Source: Neoarius graeffei
Lineage: Eukaryota > Chordata > Actinopteri > Siluriformes > Ariidae
Direction of reading: 5' to 3'
Length of the DNA: 64,000 nucleotides
NCBI RefSeq assembly: GCF_027579695.1
Contig: NC_083571.1
Span: 36,937,943-37,001,942, forward strand
Below, piece by piece: positions 1 through 11,743 of the stretch. The position numbers and the translations under genes are program-made. The first letter of the stretch is position 1, and every line of letters begins with the position of its first letter. The notes under the pieces are model-generated. The model worked only from the letters and a program-made list of their open reading frames with translations. It did not search any database and was not told the DNA's origin.

Positions 1-175
1 AGAGGGTTCGTGCCCTCACCCCGTCAGTTTGCGAGAGCTTTGTCATCTGAGATGGAAAGAGTGAGGGGGGAGGGGGGGTTGGCTCGTGCGTAAGTCTCCG
101 TTAAACCAGAGGCTTGAGAGAGACACGCGCTCCAGTAACACCGAGCAACAAGGCGAGGCAGCTCTTTCTCTTTCT

Positions 176-179
<4 letters not shown>

Positions 180-221
<42 letters not shown>

Positions 222-222
222 T
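180..222 (+). repeat. (CT)n microsatellite before C4orf54 start
   Basis: An almost pure CT run ends six bases before the chosen ATG. It stays open in the gene's frame and would add an artificial Leu-Ser repeat if the upstream ATG at 114 were used. It is more likely 5' UTR. Confidence 0.9.
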
Positions 223-227
223 GTAAA

Positions 228-3200
228 ATGGAGACCCTCCACACAGCCATCATGGTTACCGGAGTGCCTAAGAAAGAACACTGTGGCACTGAAACCAACT
301 ATGTAGATCTGGGGAGCACCAGCACGGTGAAAGTCACATTCACTGGTGAGGGAAACCAGCGAGCTATATTCAAGCGTAAAGGGAACCGTGAAGAACATGA
401 AGAAGATTGCATGAATCAAAGGAAGGACAGAAAGGACAGTTCTCCCGATATGTCCGATATGGATTTAAAAATCGATAGTTTCCTTGAGAAGGAGACTGCT
501 GTGACATGCCACGAACCAGAGGAAATGGACTACACAGACATGTATTTGAACAGCAGGTGCGAATCCGAGTCGGAGTCCGAAGACGGTGATCCTGATGAAA
601 GTGAACATGATGTGCCTGTGGTCGAGGAGACGGAATCACACTACATAACGACACATGAGATTCAGCTCACTGAGCTGGACCATGACATGGACCACGAGCT
701 AGGTCGTGCTGCCAGCTCATGTTGGGATTACGAAGATGACAATCTCGTGTATTCGTTTGTGGACTATGCATCTTTCGAAAGCGGTGAGCAGCCTACTGTG
801 GAGAGGAGTCAAAGGAGAGCAACGAGCAGCCGTCCACCAAAACTGGGTGCCACCAAAGCGCTGGTCAGCACTGAGAGCGAATGTGCGAGCTCAGACGACG
901 GTGTGCGGAACACTGCGGGACGCATTCATGTATCCGTAAAAGCCTCATCCCAGGCCGTGAACAAGTCTGTTCGCCCACCCCTGGATGAGAACGAACTTTT
1001 GCATCGTGAAACACAAGCAAAGATAGAGGTGCCATATGATAGTCGCGCGCACTGTTTCATTCCTGCGCCTGGACGCCCTCATCTGGCTAGTAAACTGATG
1101 AAAGGCAAAGATGTCACTGAGTACTCGAGCGGTGCATCGAGTTCTGTGAGTGAGCTTGACGATGCCGATAAGGAAGTCCGCAACCTGACAGCGAAGTCTT
1201 TCCGCAGCCTCGCATGTCCCTATTTTGATACCATCGACCTCAGGCCATCAAGTGAGTCCTCTTTTTCAGAGCACAGCTTCAACATGAACCAGTGGTCCAC
1301 TTTTGTCGATTTCAATTACAGGAATTACATGACTCAGGGTGGGGACACAAGCGAGCGCAAAAATTCCACATGCTCTGTGGAAATGAGAACGTGTACGGAA
1401 AGTGGAACTGTTAACACGAACACCATCACTGAAGGGACAGCCCACCAGACAAACACCCTGTCATCAAAATATAAACTGAGCCAGCTGAGCTGTGATACCG
1501 AGAGGCACACAAAATGCATACAGAACAGTTGTGAGGCAACAGCAAGCCAGCCGCACGATCAGAAGGATGTCAGTGTGGAGGGAGTTCACAAGAAAGCCGT
1601 GTTTGCCTCGAGCCTCCTGCAAAACGTCATCTCAAAGAAGATGCGGTTCGAGCGAGAGTGCAAATTGGAGCGTGGTAAAATAAGTGGTGTGCAACATGCA
1701 CATTCACAACCCAAAGACAGCAGAAACTGCACTGTTTTACAAAGACAGATGTCAGAATCAGGATCTGTACACTCTGTTGTTTCCGTAGAAGATGTTCTGG
1801 ATGGTTCGAATGCCACTTTCAACAAAGAAGAGGAAGGACAGGGGGACGAGACGTGCAAAACGTCATGTACACCTACAATAGAGAACATCGATGAGCCACC
1901 AAAAGCCCCACTGCTGGAGGACCACGAAATTTGCAAAGAAATAAGCGAGGCCATAGTGCCCAAAGTGCACACTGAAAGCATGACAGTAGAGACACCAAAA
2001 GAAAACAAGAAAGCAAGCACTGAAGTGACAAATAGTAAAACAACAAAAATGTCACACTTGTACGTTCCTGGGTCACATTTTCTTTCAAAAGAAAGGGAAG
2101 TAGTGGAACCATCCACACCAATAAAACAAACAATTGGTCCCATGCAATCAGAAGGAAAGAGAACAAGCACTGTGGACGCTTCAAACAACAGCAAAGCACC
2201 AGAGATCACAATCCACCTGCGCAGTGTCAAGGAAAACAAAAACAACCCTGAACGTCCTTTTAACATCGCCAGCCTCCTGACACCAAACTTCACCAAGCAT
2301 AGTGGCGACACCAAGAGTGAAAAAGTTCCGCACTTTACAGTGAGGGATGTCCGGGACAGCAGGTGTAAACTCCAAACGCCGATCCATCAGGTGCGAGACG
2401 TGCGCAAACTGGTCAAGAGCTCGTACCGGTTAGTGTCTCTGGAAAGTGGTGAGAATAAAGCCACATCACGTGAAGTAAGCGATGCCGTCAAAAAAGAACC
2501 AGATAAAAATGACAAGAAAGAAAAGACGCCCATGGTGATCAAATGCCATTCAGTGAACACAAATACAAATATGAATGCAAATTCAAACAGATGGAATGAC
2601 CTGGAAAGTGAGAGGTCACCGATGCAGCCAATCTCCGAGCAGCAGGAAATTCAGATGAAGTCGGCCAGATGGAAAGAAAGCTGTGATAAAAGGGTTGAGT
2701 GCAAAATGGCGAACCAGGTGGCACTAGAAAAGCTGAAGGCAGCTGTAAAGTCCATGGAGCAGCTTTACGTTTTTGACCGGAACGAATGGCGGCGCAAGAA
2801 GGAGGCACCGCAGCCGCTGACGGACAGCCATGTCCTCTCACTAATTACTAGCGAGGAGCAAGGAGTCAATGGTGAGAGGCTAGCGAAAGCAGAACCTTCA
2901 AAATGTTCAACTCCTAGTGCAGGCAGAAGCTTCACCAGAACAATCACTCATCATCTACAACAGGATGTTTCCAAGATCCAGTGCTCCAATGTCCATAGCA
3001 ACATCACTAGCTCCACAAGAAGCCCCTTGTCCCTCAAAATCTGCCCTTCAAAAAGCGCAATGAAGAAAAGAAGCAGGGTTGAGGGTGAAGCTGGAGTCAA
3101 AGTCATGAGCTCCACATCGGATCCGGTACCTAAACCTCAACCTCCACCTGTACTGGATCCGGAAAATTATCTAACCATCCCGATTCAGCCACACCCCTTA

Positions 3201-3731
3201 GAAACAAAACCCCATGCCTCGGAACAAATCCTCAACCCCACCACTCAGCCTCAGGCCCGCCCACCTCTTCAGCGCTCACCAGTCGTCACAGATTCGTGGT
3301 CTCCTGAGAGCCCAACGCTGACTTTCTGTCAGCCTGCACAAATCCTTTGCATCACGCCCCCCACAGACCCGCTCATGTCAAACACACAACGCAAGCTCCT
3401 ACTAGATCCTATAACAGGCCAGTACTACCTGGTGGACACACCCATCGCCCTTCAGCCAGTCACACAGAGACTCTGTTGCCCTGAGAGTGCTCAGTATCTG
3501 GACATACCGGTGGCCCTGAGCCCAGCGGCGTACCTCATCTGTCCACCGACATTTGTACAGCCGCACTCGCTCCCTGTTTGCACGCAGGGTGAGAGCATGA
3601 GCACTGGGTCAGGCATGACTATGGGCGGGGCTAAACCAGTCATCAGTATTACATCACAGCAAGGACCACGCATCGTGGCTCCGCCTTCTTTTGACGGCAC
3701 GACCATGAGCTTCGTCGTGGAGCACAGATGA
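228..3731 (+). CDS. C4orf54: C4orf54-like protein (DUF4585 family)
   Basis: Uninterrupted open frame encoding 1167 residues from the ATG at 228. An in-frame ATG at 114 would add 38 residues, but these are mostly translated CT microsatellite, so 228 is preferred; its context (AAAATGG) is good. The protein is mostly low complexity: acidic near the N-terminus, a YSFVDYASF segment around residue 170, and Ser/Thr/Lys-rich in the middle. Near the C-terminus is KLLLDPITGQYYLVDTP (Asp at residue 1060), followed by a weaker second copy with PESAQYLDIPV. The DPxTGQYY motif marks the DUF4585 family, which includes human C4orf54. Position also fits: human C4orf54 lies tail-to-tail with MTTP, as here. The human protein is longer, so the fish form may be shorter or a 5' exon may lie outside the window. 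Molecular function is not known from the sequence. Confidence 0.82.
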   Translation: METLHTAIMVTGVPKKEHCGTETNYVDLGSTSTVKVTFTGEGNQRAIFKRKGNREEHEEDCMNQRKDRKDSSPDMSDMDLKIDSFLEKETAVTCHEPEEMDYTDMYLNSRCESESESEDGDPDESEHDVPVVEETESHYITTHEIQLTELDHDMDHELGRAASSCWDYEDDNLVYSFVDYASFESGEQPTVERSQRRATSSRPPKLGATKALVSTESECASSDDGVRNTAGRIHVSVKASSQAVNKSVRPPLDENELLHRETQAKIEVPYDSRAHCFIPAPGRPHLASKLMKGKDVTEYSSGASSSVSELDDADKEVRNLTAKSFRSLACPYFDTIDLRPSSESSFSEHSFNMNQWSTFVDFNYRNYMTQGGDTSERKNSTCSVEMRTCTESGTVNTNTITEGTAHQTNTLSSKYKLSQLSCDTERHTKCIQNSCEATASQPHDQKDVSVEGVHKKAVFASSLLQNVISKKMRFERECKLERGKISGVQHAHSQPKDSRNCTVLQRQMSESGSVHSVVSVEDVLDGSNATFNKEEEGQGDETCKTSCTPTIENIDEPPKAPLLEDHEICKEISEAIVPKVHTESMTVETPKENKKASTEVTNSKTTKMSHLYVPGSHFLSKEREVVEPSTPIKQTIGPMQSEGKRTSTVDASNNSKAPEITIHLRSVKENKNNPERPFNIASLLTPNFTKHSGDTKSEKVPHFTVRDVRDSRCKLQTPIHQVRDVRKLVKSSYRLVSLESGENKATSREVSDAVKKEPDKNDKKEKTPMVIKCHSVNTNTNMNANSNRWNDLESERSPMQPISEQQEIQMKSARWKESCDKRVECKMANQVALEKLKAAVKSMEQLYVFDRNEWRRKKEAPQPLTDSHVLSLITSEEQGVNGERLAKAEPSKCSTPSAGRSFTRTITHHLQQDVSKIQCSNVHSNITSSTRSPLSLKICPSKSAMKKRSRVEGEAGVKVMSSTSDPVPKPQPPPVLDPENYLTIPIQPHPLETKPHASEQILNPTTQPQARPPLQRSPVVTDSWSPESPTLTFCQPAQILCITPPTDPLMSNTQRKLLLDPITGQYYLVDTPIALQPVTQRLCCPESAQYLDIPVALSPAAYLICPPTFVQPHSLPVCTQGESMSTGSGMTMGGAKPVISITSQQGPRIVAPPSFDGTTMSFVVEHR

Positions 3732-3787
3732 GCACAGATGTGAGTGAGTTCTACTTCTGTATATGATGTGTGTGGTGCGTGTGTTTT

Positions 3788-3797
3788 GGGTGAGTGT

Positions 3798-3828
<31 letters not shown>

Positions 3829-3835
3829 GGGGGGG
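3788..3835. repeat. (GT)n followed by a poly-G tract
   Basis: A TG repeat runs directly into about 24 consecutive G residues, just downstream of the C4orf54 stop. A G tract this long could form quadruplex DNA and is prone to sequencing error. Confidence 0.9.
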
Positions 3836-3905
3836 TCAGAACCTGTCTTTTCTACTTTCAGTTAGGATCCAGAACTGGAGCTTAAAAACCTGTAAAAGAT
3901 AAATG
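3836..3905 (+). repeat. Inverted repeat arm, left (70 bp)
   Basis: This 70-bp block reappears in reverse complement at 5793-5862 with only two or three differences. It begins TCAGAACCTGTC and ends at GATAAATG. Both copies sit between dinucleotide runs. Confidence 0.85.
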
Positions 3906-4000
3906 TAGTGTGTGTGTGTGTGTGTGTGTGTGTAAAGGTCAAGGGATGTTGTGCATTTGTTGTGCTGAGGCAGGGCAAAGACAGCTGCTGAGACCGATCA

Positions 4001-4072
<72 letters not shown>

Positions 4073-4365
4073 GAGCTTTATATAGAGTGATAGAGAGCAT
4101 GAAAGAGAAAATGAGTAAATGGTGGCAAGACAGGTCACAGAGAGAGAGAGAGAATTCAGTAGTAAGAGAGATAGAACGATGAGTGAGTGGAAGAAAAAGA
4201 ATGAGAGAACAAGAGGAAAGATAGAGGACAGTGAAATGGAGAAGAAATGGGAACGTGAAAGAGGAAAAGCAAAATACTGAGGGAGATAAAAAAAAATGAA
4301 TGACAGTGTGAAAACAAAAGTGAGATAAAGTGAAAGAGAGAGAGAGACAGACAGAGAGAGACTTA
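3906..4365. repeat. Dinucleotide and purine-rich low-complexity tract
   Basis: (GT)n, (CT)n and (CA)n runs are followed by about 300 bp of GA-rich plus-strand sequence. The several open frames here encode only Ser-Leu or Arg-Glu repeats and are not genes. Confidence 0.85.
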
Positions 4366-4514
4366 ACATGCGCTTGTCTCACAGTTACCGCAGGCCAACA
4401 GTATTGTCTCTCTATCTCTTCACCATCAACCAATCAGATTTCGTTAAAACTCACTGACTCCAGTGATGAGTGATTCACAAATGATTCATTACTTTTGAAC
4501 AACTCTTTTAGGCC

Positions 4515-4520
4515 AATAAA
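4515..4520 (+). terminator. Candidate C4orf54 polyadenylation signal
   Basis: AATAAA lies 784 bp after the C4orf54 stop; a second AATAAA follows near 4537. Neither is confirmed by a clear downstream GU-rich element, so this is only a candidate. Confidence 0.25.
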
Positions 4521-4740
4521 GCAAATTGACTCACACAATAAATAGATCGGTACATGATAAAATTAATCTCTCTCTCTCTCTAACACAAACTCAGACACAC
4601 AACCACTTACAAAAACACGCAGATACACACTTACTCACTACTGATAAGAGGTCCACAAACAATTCATTCTATTTAAATGGCTCTTGAAAGTGAATTGTGT
4701 AAACTGGATCACAGATATGAACGAATCTTTTGTCTAATCA

Positions 4741-4742
4741 CT

Positions 4743-4791
<49 letters not shown>

Positions 4792-4834
4792 CTCTGTAAA
4801 GGGCACCAGATTCATCATAAGAACAAGTATGTTA

Positions 4835-4885
<51 letters not shown>

Positions 4886-4974
4886 TGAGCACAGACCATA
4901 CACGGAAACTCTGTAAAGGGCACCAGATTCATCATAAGAACAAGTATGTTAACAGTACACACACACACACACAG
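4741..4974. repeat. (CA)n runs with a duplicated 53-bp unit
   Basis: Three CA runs alternate with two near-identical 53-bp segments (4788-4840 and 4904-4956, both starting GAAACTCTGTAAAGG). This is a local tandem duplication whose units are bounded by microsatellite. Confidence 0.85.
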
Positions 4975-5761
4975 AATATTTCATAAACCACACAACCACA
5001 TACTCTCTTTTCTGTCTCTCTCATACAAAAAATCTGATTTGATCAGTCAGACAGAGTCACACGTACAGATCCCATGCACTTTAAGTTCAGAAAGCAGAAA
5101 ATCTTGAGATCAAATATAAGAAAATGTAAGAATTTACGCTGCATGTCATCTAGTCTTAACACACGTAATATTTTAACAAGGAAGTGAGAATTAGTGCTTA
5201 TGTCAGTCTCCATAAAATCTCTGCCAAACTGGAAACCCTGAGCCTGCACTTTACACAAATAGCTAATCATCAGAAAACAGGTTTATAATAACATTCAGCA
5301 AAGGATTCTGGGAGAACCCTGCTTCCAAGATAAAGTATTGACAGGTGTTTTTCAAATGCCTACTAGACAGGTGTGGTTTAAAAAAAATCATGATATTAGA
5401 TTAGACAGATTTCACCTCATATAACAGTGTGAAATCATAAATGATTTCATCTTTAGTGAACGATTCTTTTAAGTGAATCAGGTGAATTGATTTGCATGCA
5501 AAAAAAAAAGAAAGAAAAAAATGCTTTTTGTCATCTAGACAGTAAATTCCTCCCCAAACATTTCTATAACTTGAAATTTTTAGATAATAAATGTGCTGTT
5601 TCCATTAAACAAATCAAAACTTAGATGGGCAGTTCAAAAGAGTCGAATCACTAAAGTGAATCAAAATGTAATGCATACACACATGCAGGTACAGTAGCGT
5701 GTGTGTGTGGGGGTGTGTGTGGGTGTGTGTGTGTATATACGTACTGCCTGTCATGTGAGTG

Positions 5762-5792
<31 letters not shown>

Positions 5793-5862
5793 CATTTATC
5801 TTTTACAGGTTTTTAAGCTCTAATTCTGGATCCTAACTGAAAGTAGAAAAGACAGGTTCTGA
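5793..5862 (-). repeat. Inverted repeat arm, right (70 bp)
   Basis: Reverse-complement partner of 3836-3905. It is preceded by (CA)n and followed by (CT)n. The two arms enclose about 1.9 kb. Confidence 0.85.
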
Positions 5863-5864
5863 AC

Positions 5865-5935
<71 letters not shown>
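5863..5935. repeat. (CT)n(CA)n microsatellite
   Basis: A CT run is followed by more than 25 CA units. A short (GAAT)n tract follows at about 6088-6120. Confidence 0.9.
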
Positions 5936-5938
<3 letters not shown>

Positions 5939-6328
5939 TGGACACACATCTTACCAGTGAAATTGAAACAGAAACACGTTATGTTTTTTTCCCCACTATT
6001 TTTGTTATAATGTGTTAGATACATATTAAGTTAATTATTGATAAATAATTAAAAAATCTACGTCATGCATTAAAAGAAAGGAAAAAGAATGAATGAATGA
6101 ATGAATGAATGAATGAATGACTCAGTGTATTGAGAATATTTTATCATCTCTGTCTTCCTTTTCTTTCCTTACAGGTCTGTGTGTGTGTGTGTTCAGGAGG
6201 GAACGCTGTTTCTCACATCAGAATGTAACCTAACGGTTCCCACAGAAACTGTCACTTCCTGTGCCATTTCAGCTTCCTGTCTGCAGTGTGGTTTCAAACT
6301 GAGCTGTTTTGTCCCAGGTGTGTGTGGG

Positions 6329-6359
<31 letters not shown>

Positions 6360-7936
6360 GGTGTGGTGCGTTGGCAGTGTTCTTGTTTGGACAGTTTTAC
6401 AGCTGCTCGCCTTCATTCTGTAAACACACATTGTGCATTCTGGGTAAATTAGTTAACGTTTCACTGAGCTGTTTTTTTTTTTGTGTCATCTGTTAAAGTG
6501 TCTGCTGGCCATTTTTACCTCTGTGGAAATGTGGCTGTGTTTCAATACTGTTTTTAATGCACCCTTGTTGACCTCCCCTTGGTTAAGTCCCCTCAGTCGT
6601 CCTAAGGGTTGTTCCTTTACTTCTCCGCCTTGTGTGAAGGTGTACATTTGTGATTTTTGAGTTTTATAACCTCAAACTTTACATCTACATCTGTCCATGA
6701 CAGCTTCCAGCACTACTAGTGAGTTAGCAAACTGCTAATCCGATAATCTGATGCAAATGCAGCAATATTAGCATCATGCTAACCACAATCTGAGCTCGTA
6801 TGTCTTTTATGAACTCCGATACAGAGCTGATCGCAGACTGTAAACAACAACTGACGGAACTTCATTACTTTGTTTTACTAGCTAGTTAGCATAGGGTGAC
6901 CAGACATTTTCCCGAGCTGGAGTTGTCCCTGGAAATGTCCCCATTTTTAACCATGACCGACAGACCTGAAAAAAAAAAAAACCCTGACTGAAACATCTAC
7001 CAGATTTCAGCAGATGCCTCGCGTATTGTTTTGTGAATCACTTTAAGACGGGCTCAGACTGGTAGCAGAGATGTTCTAGAACACCTCTGGCAATAGCCTT
7101 TCCAGTGGTGGAGCTGAGGAACAACTTTTTAGCGGCGCGCGACTGGTACAGATTTGGGGGGGCACACCCGGTGTGTGCCTCCCCATCCAAAAAAAAAAAA
7201 AGTTTTTGTACATGGTTACTTGTAATTGTGACTTGATTGTATTGCAGATACCGAGATATGTCTACCATTTTTTAATTAATAAGGTTTAAAAAAAATAAAC
7301 AATAAATCATTATGTGGGATGGAGCTGAAGAGTTTATGGTATAAATTTATATTTAATAGGAGGTCATAGCTTAGGTTTTTTCACTTATGACACAAATGCA
7401 GTGAAAAGCAAGCTGGGCGAGTCCTGTTGGATTTTAACAGGGCGCAGGAACTTCGTGCATCGACATAACAACATACTGTATTCCTGGACTGCGCTGTAGA
7501 CTACATGTAAAGGGTGTGTGACATCCGTTTTATGTTTATGGTCTCGTTAACACGCATGTTCACAAGTCAGAATGATAAGATGCTGCAGCAGGCTTACTGC
7601 ATAGACACGTGTAGGCTATCCGGCTACTGCTTGTATTCATTAATAGGTTTCCCTGTACTCACTATACCCTGTGTATGTACATGGTACACGTGCCATTTTG
7701 GGGGTGAGGCTCAGGAGCTCAGATTGCAGTTACTGGCTTTGTATTATAGACATGCAACTCTTGCAGTCTTTGTTTATAGTTATCTCGGTATTAAGCTCTG
7801 TCTTAAGTGGCCACTTACATTACCTGGGTATATTCACCGTCTTATATGTACATTGAATGTTCTGAGCAGGAGCTCAGATTGCAGTTGCTAAAATGGTAAT
7901 AATTTATTGATATGAGGTGTTTTGTGGTCAGTGTAC

Positions 7937-8150
7937 TACACTGTAAAAAATGATTTGTTGTTTTAACTTAAAAAAGTTAGTGCAAGGGTTGCCTTAAGGG
8001 CTGCCTTAAAATTTTGAGTTCACTGAAATTAATATAGTAAGTTCACAACAATTTAACTTACTATGTGAATTCCAGTGAACTCAAAATTTTAAGGCAGCCC
8101 TTGCACTAACTTTTTTAAATTAAAACAACAAATATTTTTTTTACAGTGTA
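7937..8150. mobile_element. Palindromic foldback MITE
   Basis: Starts TACACTGTAAAAAATG and ends with the inverse. The arms are about 85 bp each (for example GTTAGTGCAAGGG and GCCTTAAAATTTTGAGTTC recur inverted) around a short AT-rich loop. It has no coding capacity and resembles the common fish foldback MITEs with a CACTGTAAAAA terminus. Confidence 0.75.
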
Positions 8151-9007
8151 CACTGTAGTGTGTCATGTGGTAATGCATTATATGACAATGCAACTTTCAT
8201 AAATATTACCATATATCAGATGTAATTATGTTCTATGCACATACCTGCAACTCTGACAATTTCATTTTCAGTGACTAATAAAATGGTTTTGAAATTTCCT
8301 ACTTTTAAAACATATTTTTGACATGGTAATTTTCTTTAAGACATTTCATTTACAACATGTCTCTGACAGCTCAAAGTGCATCTCCAGGCATTTAAAAACT
8401 GCAGAGCTTCCGGGGGCCCCGGAACCCCAACCTTACTGGATTGACACCCCCCTTCCCATTTTCCTGGATCCGCCCCCGTGCTAGAATCTTTGCCTAAACT
8501 AAAGTCATTCATTTAGCTTTGACAAATCGCTTCATTTGCTCCTGGACAGGTAAACCATAGTCTTTTCTTGTAAGCCTAAGTGACGTTGTTTGTCATCTAT
8601 GTTATTTAGCCTTTAAATGTGTAAGCTACATTTTGCGATGTTGTATATGACATAACATTGCTTGTATTGAGATGTAGCAGTTGACCTAACAAACCGTGGC
8701 CTACTGCGGTCGATGCTGTCAGTGCAGCGCTAATCAGTCAGCTGAAGTTGTTGCTAGATGCAGCGTTGCTGTAACAGAAGTCCCGCTGAGGTAAAATTGT
8801 AACAGTTCAACGGCATAAACTAATTTACACATAAATTGGTGTGTTATCCCACAGAGTAGCTGGCTATGTAAAGCTGTAGGTAATCAAAGTGTCAGTAATT
8901 TGTATAATTTGTTGTGATGTGTAGCGAACTACACATTTTGAGTAAGGCTACTCATTTAGGCTAGGTCGTCAATTCAGCCATGGGAGATTGGGAATCATTT
9001 GTATCCT

Positions 9008-9040
9008 CAATAATAATAATAAAAATAATAATAATAATAT
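9008..9040. repeat. (AAT)n microsatellite
   Basis: Short run of AAT units, lightly interrupted. Confidence 0.8.
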
Positions 9041-9790
9041 GTTACCATAGCTTGAAATTGCGTGGATTGAATTAAACTGTTTATTTAAATTGTGTTGTGC
9101 ATTTTGTATATTTTTAAATATATTGTGGCATATATGGTAATTAATTTAATATATTTACTTTTATGGGTTTAAAACATCTGTTTCAGTTAGCCTACAATTT
9201 AAGAGTCTATAAATCTAAACTATGTACCCATACCAGAGATTTCCACATTGATTTTCACAATGTTAACCAAAACCAGCTGCAGAATCGGCCTACAGTGCAC
9301 TCAGTGAGGAAAATCCCACTTTTTATACAATGCACGATCAAAATACACGAAAACCAGAAATGTCCCCCTTTTTGTTACAAAGGTGAAAACATTAGATGTT
9401 TTAATGATATTTTCACCGCTGAAACGATAATGTTCTCAGAAATCTGGTCACCTTAAATTGCATATCACGGGTAAATTCAGGAGCATGATCAATGTAATTC
9501 TCCTATTTTATATTAAACGTTGGTCAAATATCTGTCACATTCTGCATTCTCTGCAATTTTTTTTTACTTTGCGCAATACCAAAAAAATTCAGTTGAAATC
9601 AAGCCATTTGAGGCGACTTGGTCCACCTCTGAAAAAACTTTGCATTTGGATTTCCCGGGAAACATTGATTTTCGTGACGTCGCGTGCGGGACGCCTCCCT
9701 CTGAATCCTACGTCAGCGCTGGTTTGTTTATGAGAAAACGACCTGGTGGTTTTCTGCAAATTTCTTCAACGTTATCGCGTAATTATTAAA

Positions 9791-9964
9791 ATGGTTAACA
9801 GATGTATCGTAGGAGGGTGTAGCAACACCAATCTTGATGGGATTAGTACTCATCGTTTCCCAAAAGACCGGACAATGAGAGAGAAATGGGAGCGCTTGGT
9901 CTACACAGGCTGTGCACTGAAACCGTGCAAAGCTCTCGCAGCCTGCTGGCGCTTCCGCAGGTGA
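9791..9964 (+). pseudogene. THAP-domain fragment (transposon-derived)
   Basis: A 57-residue open frame begins MVNRCIVGGCSN and continues to HRFPKD and EKWERLV. The N-terminal C-x4-C pair, the HRFP block and the following Trp are hallmarks of the first half of a THAP zinc finger. The downstream Cys and His ligands are missing before the stop, so no complete finger can form. Flanking GTGACGTCACG-type palindromes suggest an internally deleted THAP-encoding DNA transposon spanning roughly 9.6-10.1 kb. Confidence 0.6.
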
Positions 9965-10135
9965 CGTCACGAATCTGGCTCCAGGCTCCCTTGGGATTTT
10001 TCCAGATGTGTTTTGTTATTTTATTTTTTTCTGCTGTAGACAGATGGCCTTGTGCAAAATTACCCTTCTGGATGAGTGTGTAAAGGGACATACTTTCATA
10101 TAAAAAAAAAGAAATTGGTCCAGAATATGCACTTT

Positions 10136-11062
10136 AAGTTAGCAAGAATCTTGGCACTCTGTCCATGCGAACAAAACTGTGACTTAGATTTCATTTCCAA
10201 TTTGAACTACTTTTTAATTCTTTTGACTTGACATAGGATAGTACCTAGTACAAAATATCGGCTTTAATTAAACAATATGCTGGTTTAGCAACATAAATTA
10301 TGCATGCTGGCTACTAAAATACAGGATTGTGCTAACATTAAACTGTGTAAATAATTTGCTAGTACCGTAACTTAGCTTACATTAGAGAAATTATTACATG
10401 CTGTAACTGATACATTCTGACCAGAATTGTATGAAATCACTTTGTCAAGCTGAAGAAATGAAAAGAAACAATAATGGTGGTGTCATATGATGATGTTAGC
10501 TTAAACAGTCATGAGTCAAAATCAGAGGAAATTCAATCAATTAAAAAAAAATAGTATTGGAACAAAACCTTCTGTGAAGCCAAACATGTTAATAATTTAA
10601 ATGTTAAAGCTAACATTATGACTTTTTTCTTTAAGGTACACTGTGTATGATCACATTTCCGTTGTTAACGCAGTTTGGCTGTGTATCAGCGTTCCATTTG
10701 CGCTTTGCTTTCTGTTTCTGCTTTGTTTATATGAATGTACATTAAAGGTTTATGGATCTGCAGGACAGCCTGTTTACATCCTCTGTAAAAAAATATATAT
10801 ATATATCTTTGTCAGATTTCACACAAACAAAAAAAAGTAGTTGATCAGTGCTGAATGGTTTAATTTCTTCCTGAACCTGAATGTATTTTACTGGCAAGTA
10901 ATATCTAATCTTTTTCTTTTGAATCATCTGAGTACTATTTAAACCTTGTTAATGCATTTCTGTATGATATGGTTAGAGCTTGAGCTTAACTTCATCAGCC
11001 AACCTCAGTAGTTTACACTGTAATAGTTAACCTTAGCTAGTTTTAGCTGCACAAACAAAGCT
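10136..11062. other. AT-rich intergenic DNA, no gene seen
   Basis: No coding homology, tandem array or terminal repeat was recognised here. Confidence 0.6.
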
Positions 11063-11123
11063 ACCTACCACTTTAAAGGTGCAAATTATTATTATTTTTT
11101 ATTATTGTGAAACAAACAATAAT

Positions 11124-11465
11124 GGGGCGGCACGGTGGTGTAGTGGTTAGCGCTGTCGCCTCACAGCAAGAAGGTCCAGGTTCGAGCATGTTCTCCCTGT
11201 GTCCACGTGGGTTTCCTCCGGGTGCTCCGGTTTCCCCCACAGTCCAAAGACATGCAGGTTAGGTTAACTGGTGACTCTAAATTGACCGTAGGTGTGAATG
11301 TGAGTGTGAATGGTTGTCTGTGTCTCTGTGTCAGCCCTGTGATGACCTGGCGACTTGTCCAGGGTGTACCCCGCCTTTCGCCCGTAGTCAGCTGGGATAG
11401 GCTCCAGCTTGCCTGCGACCCTGTAGAACAGGATAAAGCGGCTAGAGATAATGGGATGAGATGAG
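11124..11465 (+). mobile_element. tRNA-derived SINE, copy 1
   Basis: Starts GGCGGCACGGTGG with A-box-like TAGTGGTTAGCGCTG and ends in a (GATGA)-type tail. It is flanked by a perfect 12-bp target duplication, ACAAACAATAAT (11112-11123 and 11466-11477). About 40 bp around the B box are missing compared with other copies. It lies inside a Tc1 terminal repeat. Confidence 0.93.
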
Positions 11466-11743
11466 ACAAACAATAATTAAGATGAAAAAAACAGATATTT
11501 GGAGTGTGCATAGGTATTCCCCCCCCCCCCAAGTCAATACTTTGTAGAGCCACCTTTTGCTGCAATTACAGCTGCAAGTCTCTTGGGGTATGTCTCTATT
11601 AGCTTAGCACACCTAGCCACTGTGATTGTTGCCCATTCCTCAAGGCAAAACTGCTCCAACTCCTTCAAGTTAAATGGATTGCTTTGGTATACAGCAATTT
11701 TCAAGTTATGCCACAGATTCTTAATTGGATTGAGGTCTGGGCT

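Larger units (their letters stand above)
6893..9453. mobile_element. Non-autonomous DNA transposon, AGGGTGACCAGA termini
   Basis: The left end starts AGGGTGACCAGACATTTTCC and the right end, read on the minus strand, starts AGGTGACCAGATTTC, giving short imperfect terminal inverted repeats. A similar left terminus occurs at 12443. No transposase is visible inside, and a palindromic MITE lies within it at 7937-8150. No target duplication was found, so superfamily and exact limits are uncertain. Confidence 0.4.

Noticed and set aside
24-419. Minus-strand 131-codon frame overlapping the C4orf54 start
   Set aside because: Shadow of the plus-strand coding sequence and CT repeat; no homology.
3862-4433. 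Several overlapping frames of Ser-Leu, Arg-Glu and Cys-Val repeats
   Set aside because: They are translations of CT, GA and CA microsatellites.
11124-11200. tRNA-like A and B boxes as possible tRNA genes
   Set aside because: They are the tRNA-derived head of the SINE family, with a shared body and tail and target duplications.
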